Shown: positions 59,958-64,000 of the stretch, in pieces
Position numbering within the stretch: the stretch's first letter is position 1
Layout of the letters: every line of letters begins with the position of its first letter
Source: Aurantimonas endophytica
GTDB lineage: Bacteria > Pseudomonadota > Alphaproteobacteria > Rhizobiales > Rhizobiaceae
DNA: 64,000 nt
Assembly: GCF_014196845.1 (NCBI RefSeq)
Contig: NZ_JACIEM010000001.1
Coordinates: 1,426,001-1,490,000, forward strand
Reading direction: 5' to 3'
Program-made: the position numbers and the translations under genes
The notes under the pieces: model-generated
What the model was told of the DNA's origin: nothing
Database searches by the model: none
The model's input: the letters and a program-made list of their open reading frames with translations, nothing else

Positions 59958-60170
59958 TCTGCGCAGCCTCCGTGGCTCCGATCGTTCCAACTTATCCCCA
60001 AGATAGCGTGGCGCTGCAGCGTTTGCGAATCGATGCAGAGCCGCTGCGACCGGGCGTCGGCATTGCGCCTCGGGCCGCCAGATGCGATTGCCGAAAGAAA
60101 AGGCGTCCTGTTTTCGCGAGGGGCGCCAGGAGCCGCAGGCAACGCACGCGGCCAACCGGACGAGAGTGAC

Positions 60171-61079
60171 ATGGAACGGCCAGACCTGCCCGAGGGGCTT
60201 CCGGACGACATCGAGACCAAGAAGGCGACGGCGCAGGCCTGGTTCGAAACGCTGCGCGATCGGATCTGCGCGTCCTTCGAGGAGATCGAGGATCGCCACG
60301 GCGAAAGCACCGGCCTCGCCCCGGGGCGCTTCGAGCGGACGCCCTGGTCGCGCGAGAGCAATGGCGGCGGCGGCGTGATGTCGATGATGCACGGCAGGGT
60401 TTTCGAGAAGGTCGGCGTGCATACGTCGACGGTGCACGGCGAGTTCTCGCCCGAGTTCCGCAAGCAGATCCCCGGCGCCGACGAGGACCCGACCTTCTGG
60501 GCCTCCGGCATCTCGCTGATCGCGCATCTGCGCAATCCGAACGTTCCTGCGGTCCACATGAACACCCGCATGGTCGTCACCACCCGCCAGTGGTTCGGCG
60601 GCGGCGCCGACCTCACGCCGACGCTGGAGCGGCGGCGCAGCCAGGACGATGCCGACACGCGCGCCTTCCACAAGGCGCTGCAATTCGTCTGCGACCGCCA
60701 TTCCGGCGTCGCCGACTACGGCAAATACAAGGAATGGTGCGACGAATACTTCTTCCTGCCGCATCGCGGCGAGGCGCGTGGCGTCGGCGGCATCTTCTAC
60801 GACTGGCTGCATTCGCCGCAGGAGAAGGGCGGATGGGACGCCGATTTCGCCTTCACCCGCGACGTCGGCAAGGCCTTCATCGTGGTCTACCCGCACATCG
60901 TCCGGCAGAATGTCGAACTGCCATTCACCGAGGAAGACCGCGAGGAGCAGCTCATCCGCCGCGGCCGCTATGTGGAGTACAACCTGCTCTACGACCGCGG
61001 GACGCTGTTCGGGCTCAAGACTGGCGGCAACGTCGCGTCGATCCTGTCGTCGATGCCACCCGTCGTGAAGTGGCCGTGA
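60171..61079 (+). CDS. hemF: coproporphyrinogen III oxidase, aerobic
   Basis: 302 residues from MERPDLPE. Oxygen-dependent decarboxylation of coproporphyrinogen III in haem synthesis. Signatures: [43 protein letters not shown] (active-site His), [14 protein letters not shown], and the [16 protein letters not shown] motif. Haem supply for the cytochromes encoded nearby fits the neighbourhood. Upstream in-frame ATG rejected for lack of similarity. Confidence 0.95.
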   Translation: MERPDLPEGLPDDIETKKATAQAWFETLRDRICASFEEIEDRHGESTGLAPGRFERTPWSRESNGGGGVMSMMHGRVFEKVGVHTSTVHGEFSPEFRKQIPGADEDPTFWASGISLIAHLRNPNVPAVHMNTRMVVTTRQWFGGGADLTPTLERRRSQDDADTRAFHKALQFVCDRHSGVADYGKYKEWCDEYFFLPHRGEARGVGGIFYDWLHSPQEKGGWDADFAFTRDVGKAFIVVYPHIVRQNVELPFTEEDREEQLIRRGRYVEYNLLYDRGTLFGLKTGGNVASILSSMPPVVKWP

Positions 61080-61190
61080 TCTGATCAATTCCTAGCCACG
61101 ACCTGCACATTTTATTGCCAATGTTGAACCAGTTGAAGGTTGCGCCGTTGATCCTGCGGTAGTGGAGGCTACTCAAAGGGAGGATCGACC

Positions 61191-61367
61191 ATGTACGAAC
61201 TCGACTGTTCGGGCGTCATCCCCGGCTGCCAGCGCATCATCAGGGCCGAGACCCAGGCGGAAGTTTTCCGCCGGGCCGTGGTCCAGGCAAAGCAGCTCGG
61301 GGTCGCGCGGATCACGCCGAAAATGCTGGACACGATGCGCCAGAAGACCCGCGAAATGGCAAACTGA
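61191..61367 (+). CDS. DUF1059-like small protein
   Basis: 58 residues, strong AAAGGGAGG site nine bases before the ATG. Reads MYELDCSGVIPGCQRIIRAE then TQAEVFRRAVVQAKQLGVARITPKM and a charged end. The Cys-x6-Cys spacing and the E-x-x-x-R-R-A-V-x-x-A core match DUF1059, small proteins of unknown role. A strong intrinsic terminator follows at once. Stands alone after hemF. Confidence 0.8.
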   Translation: MYELDCSGVIPGCQRIIRAETQAEVFRRAVVQAKQLGVARITPKMLDTMRQKTREMAN

Positions 61368-61387
61368 CGCGAACGACGGCGTATAGT

Positions 61388-61414
61388 AGGCGGGCTCACA
61401 AGCCCGCCTTTTTT
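61388..61414 (+). terminator. rho-independent terminator of the DUF1059 gene
   Basis: Stem AGGCGGGCT / AGCCCGCCT with a CACA loop and a run of six T. It lies 20 bp after the DUF1059 stop. Confidence 0.88.
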
Positions 61415-61433
61415 GTTCGGCGCGGACCGGCGC

Positions 61434-62678
61434 CTACAGCTTCCCCAACAGCGACTGCCGGCCCAGCGTGAAGCCGCTGTCGGCCCAGATGCGGCGGAGC
61501 CGGTCGAGGGTCCGGCCAAGTTCCGGCCCCGGCGCGATGCCGGCCTCCTGCAGATCCGTCCCGTTCAGCGGAAATTCCGGCGGCGCAAATCGCGTCGTCG
61601 TCTCAAGTTGGCGCACCAGCGCGGCGATGCGCGTCAAGCTGTCGGCCGTCACGCCGGCCCTCGCCCGCTCGGCGGCGAGTGCCAGCTTCAGCCGGTCGGC
61701 GATCGCCGGGCGGTCGCCGAAATAGAGCCGGGTGCGCAGGGCATTGTCGTCGGTCTCGGGCGCGACGGCTTCGGCCTGGGCGAAGGCCAGCAGCCGGTCG
61801 CGGTCGCCATTGGACAGCCGCAGCCTTTTCGCGAGTTCGGCAAGCCGGGCGGCATCGGGCGGCACGATCGCCGCCAGCCGCAGCATCGGATCCGCCGGCC
61901 AGGAGAAGGCGCTTTCGGCGTCGACCAGCCCGTGGATGGCGTCGATGCCCCAGCGCTCGCTCTCCGGCAGGATTCGCGTCAGGACGCCGGTCTGGCGCAT
62001 CCACAGGAGTGCCCGCGACGGGTCGGGCGCTGCCAGCAGGCGCTTCAGCTCCTTCCAGACCCGCTCGGGGGACAGCCCGTCGAGCCCCTCCTTCAGCCGC
62101 GTCGCCGCCCTGATGCCGGCGGCGTCCGGCCGGCCGTCGCCGTACCAGGCGAAGAAGCGGAAGAAGCGCAGGATGCGCAGATAGTCCTCGCGGATGCGCG
62201 CCTCGGCGTCGCCGATGAAGCGCAGCGTCTTCGTCTCGATGTCGGCGAGCCCGCCGACGAGGTCGACCACCGTTCCGTCCGCCTCGCAATAGAGCGCGTT
62301 GATCGTGAAATCGCGGCGCTCGGCGTCCGCCTGCCAGTCGCGGCCGAAGCTGACGACGGCGCGGCGTCCGTCGGTCTCGATGTCGCGGCGGAGCGTCGTG
62401 ACCTCGAAGACGCCGTCGGGCGTCACCGCCGTGACCGTGCCGTGCTCGACGCCGGTGGGGATCGCGCGGAACCCGGCTGCCTCGATCCGGCTCGTCGTCT
62501 CGGAAGGCTGGTTGGTGGTCGCCACGTCGACGTCGGTGACCGCATGGCCCATGATCGTGTTTCGGACCGCGCCGCCGACGACGCGGGCGCTTTCGCCGTC
62601 CGCCGACAACGCCGCCAGCAGCGCCTGCAAAGATGGCGCGCGAAGCCAGGGTGCGTCGTCGATCCGCCGGTTGGTCAT
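61434..62678 (-). CDS. cca: CCA tRNA nucleotidyltransferase
   Basis: 414 residues. Adds or repairs the CCA end of tRNAs. Head domain RVVGGAVRNTIMGHAVTDVDVATT gives the two catalytic Asp, RRDFTINALYCEADGTVVDLVGGLADI the nucleotide-recognition motif, and REDYLRILRFFRFFAWYG the neck. The body is helical. Its ATG overlaps the stop of the NUDIX gene (ATGA). Third gene of the DUF1285-nudL-cca operon. Confidence 0.94.
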   Translation of the reverse strand: MTNRRIDDAPWLRAPSLQALLAALSADGESARVVGGAVRNTIMGHAVTDVDVATTNQPSETTSRIEAAGFRAIPTGVEHGTVTAVTPDGVFEVTTLRRDIETDGRRAVVSFGRDWQADAERRDFTINALYCEADGTVVDLVGGLADIETKTLRFIGDAEARIREDYLRILRFFRFFAWYGDGRPDAAGIRAATRLKEGLDGLSPERVWKELKRLLAAPDPSRALLWMRQTGVLTRILPESERWGIDAIHGLVDAESAFSWPADPMLRLAAIVPPDAARLAELAKRLRLSNGDRDRLLAFAQAEAVAPETDDNALRTRLYFGDRPAIADRLKLALAAERARAGVTADSLTRIAALVRQLETTTRFAPPEFPLNGTDLQEAGIAPGPELGRTLDRLRRIWADSGFTLGRQSLLGKL

Positions 62679-63316
62679 GCGTAGAGCCTTTCGTAGAGCG
62701 TCCGGATGATGCCGGCGGTGACGCCCCAGATGAAGCGTTCGCCGAAGGGCATCACATAGTAGTGCCGGGTCCGCCCCTGCCAGACCCGGCTTTCCTGGCG
62801 GTGGTTGGCCTCGTTCATCAGGAAGCCCAGCGGCACCTCGAAGACGTCCTCGACCTCGACCGGATTGGCACTGAGCGCAAATCCCGGCCGGATGAGGCCG
62901 ACGACCGGGGTGATGCGGAAACCGGTGGTGGTGCGGTAATGCGGCAGCCGCCCGATCGGCTCGACATGGTCCGGGTCGAGCGCGATCTCCTCGAGACTCT
63001 CGCGCATCGCCGCGGCCTCGGGCGAGGCGTCGCCCGGATCGACGGAGCCGCCCGGAAAGGCGATCTGGCCCGAATGCTGGCGCAGATGCGAGGCCCGCGT
63101 CGTCAGGATCACCGTCGCACCCTCGCGGCGATCGACGACGGGCACGAGGACGGCGGCCTCGCGCGCCGATTCGCGCTCCATCAGCTGGACGAGGTCCGGG
63201 TTGAGCAAATGGTCGCCATAGTGCCGCTCGGGCGGCAAAGCCGGCCCGGCGGCTGCCATCCGCGCCCGCAGGTCCGCGGCGGTGAAGCCGGCATAGTCGT
63301 CAGGCCATGCGGTCAC
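62675..63316 (-). CDS. CoA pyrophosphatase, NUDIX family (NudL-like)
   Basis: 213 residues, GTG start overlapping the DUF1285 stop (GTGA). The UPF0035 part VILTTRASHLRQHSGQIAFPGG runs into the NUDIX box GGSVDPGDASPEAAAMRESLEEIALD, with the catalytic RESLEEI. Hydrolyses CoA or its derivatives to phosphopantetheine. Active-site residues are complete. Confidence 0.9.
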   Translation of the reverse strand: MTAWPDDYAGFTAADLRARMAAAGPALPPERHYGDHLLNPDLVQLMERESAREAAVLVPVVDRREGATVILTTRASHLRQHSGQIAFPGGSVDPGDASPEAAAMRESLEEIALDPDHVEPIGRLPHYRTTTGFRITPVVGLIRPGFALSANPVEVEDVFEVPLGFLMNEANHRQESRVWQGRTRHYYVMPFGERFIWGVTAGIIRTLYERLYA

Positions 63317-63888
63317 GCCGCGCCTTTGCCGATGGCGAAGCGGGCGCCGCCGGAGCGCACGAACGGGCCGGCGCCGTCATCCTCGACGAAGTCGGCGAGA
63401 TCATATGCGAGCGCCCGCGTCAGCCGCGCCTCGAGGCGACCCCGCACCGTCACGTAGGGGCGGAACGCGCCGTCTTCCGTGTCGCCAGCAAAGCGTAGCG
63501 GGCGGTCAGGTCCGCAGATGACGACGTCGCCGACCTCTGTCCGGAACGTCAGGATGGGCTCGCCGCCTTGCATGTCGCGACTCATCTCCACCGCCTGAAA
63601 ATGCGCGTCCTCCACCGTGATCCCCAGCTTTTCGACGGGGGTCACCAGATAGGTGCGGCCGTCTGCGTCCTTGCGCAGGACGGTCGAGAACAGCCGGACG
63701 AGAGGCTTTCGTCCGATCGGCGAGCCGCCATAGGTCCAGGTGCCGTCCGCGCGGATCACCATGTCGATATCGCCGCAGAAGGGCGGGTTCCAGATCTCGA
63801 CGGGCGGTGCGCCCTTGCCTGCGCGCTCGGCGCGCGACACCAGCGCTTTGAGGCTTGGACCGCCGCTGCTAGATGCTTGATTTTCCAT
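63313..63888 (-). CDS. DUF1285 domain-containing protein
   Basis: 191 residues. DUF1285 motifs: PPVEIWNPPFCGDIDMVIRADGTWTYGGSPIGRKPLVRLFSTVLRKD, VTPVEKLGITVEDAHFQAVEM and the late PYVTVRGRLEARLTRALAYDLADFV. A conserved alphaproteobacterial protein of unknown function, here first in an operon with NUDIX and cca, each overlapping the next by four bases. Confidence 0.9.
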   Translation of the reverse strand: MENQASSSGGPSLKALVSRAERAGKGAPPVEIWNPPFCGDIDMVIRADGTWTYGGSPIGRKPLVRLFSTVLRKDADGRTYLVTPVEKLGITVEDAHFQAVEMSRDMQGGEPILTFRTEVGDVVICGPDRPLRFAGDTEDGAFRPYVTVRGRLEARLTRALAYDLADFVEDDGAGPFVRSGGARFAIGKGAA

Positions 63889-64000
63889 AACGCCCTTGTG
63901 TTGCGACGCGGTACTTCCAGGCCCTGCTGGTCTTATTTTGGCCCGCCTTCGCAGTCACGAAATAGTTGTCCTTTCCTTGCTTGCCAGGAGCGGTCGCGGC

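Overview
The window is GC-rich chromosomal DNA of an alphaproteobacterium, most probably Hyphomicrobiales (Rhizobiales). The signs are a PetP/PetR-type regulator pair plus separate petABC genes, a BA14K-like protein, an extensin-like protein, a UvrB with a roughly 175-residue N-terminal extension, a bluB-apt neighbourhood, and the DUF1285-NUDIX-CCA cluster. Aurantimonadaceae is a guess from overall feel only. Almost all of the window is core genome. No rRNA, tRNA, CRISPR array, integrase or transposase was recognised.

Layout. 0-10 kb: a truncated hydrolase, MgtC, a two-gene envelope operon, a probable anti-Shine-Dalgarno small RNA ending in an intrinsic terminator, aspartate aminotransferase, a GST, SodC, and a translationally coupled DUF305/beta-propeller pair. 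10-13 kb: a LysR regulator divergent from two GST-like genes, with a LysR-type operator between them, then a DMT exporter. 13.8-16.3 kb: a clearly AT-richer insertion holding a two-gene cassette with an anti-phage-type dCTP deaminase (P-loop plus zinc deaminase) and a coupled unknown protein. 16.3-22.4 kb: YciA thioesterase, extensin-like protein, a small lipoprotein and uvrB. The uvrB 3' end carries an in-frame palindromic repeat and is duplicated 516 bp downstream. 22.3-24.3 kb: a second AT-rich island with two overlapping genes of unknown family. 25-30.9 kb: small secreted proteins and lipoproteins, three of which share a TPSGG[LI]VPGQ motif, then pyroglutamyl peptidase, a cold-shock protein and a BA14K-like protein.

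30.9-44.8 kb: MBL hydrolase, spermidine-synthase-like methyltransferase, ilvE, petP-petR-sensor kinase, tRNA-binding protein, proC, ybjN, ubiK, the lgt-MidA-pgeF-M24 run, a lipoprotein and prs. 44.9-48.5 kb: rplY-pth-ychF and a tandem pair of MaoC dehydratases. 48.5-53.1 kb: petA-petB-petC (cytochrome bc1) followed by an IsdG/HmuQ-like monooxygenase, apt and bluB. 53.4-64 kb: a basic hypothetical protein, a heterodimeric-type ABC exporter pair, trmL, a Ca/Na antiporter, hemF, a DUF1059 peptide, and the DUF1285-nudL-cca operon.

How the parts relate. The regulator pair at 33.5-34.8 kb is of the type known to control petABC in Rhodobacter, and petABC lies about 16 kb away in the same window. rplY, pth and ychF form a translation block. 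The strongest accessory signals are the two AT-rich two-gene cassettes. One is recognisably anti-phage, the other belongs to no family I can name. Both are inserted beside otherwise ordinary core genes.
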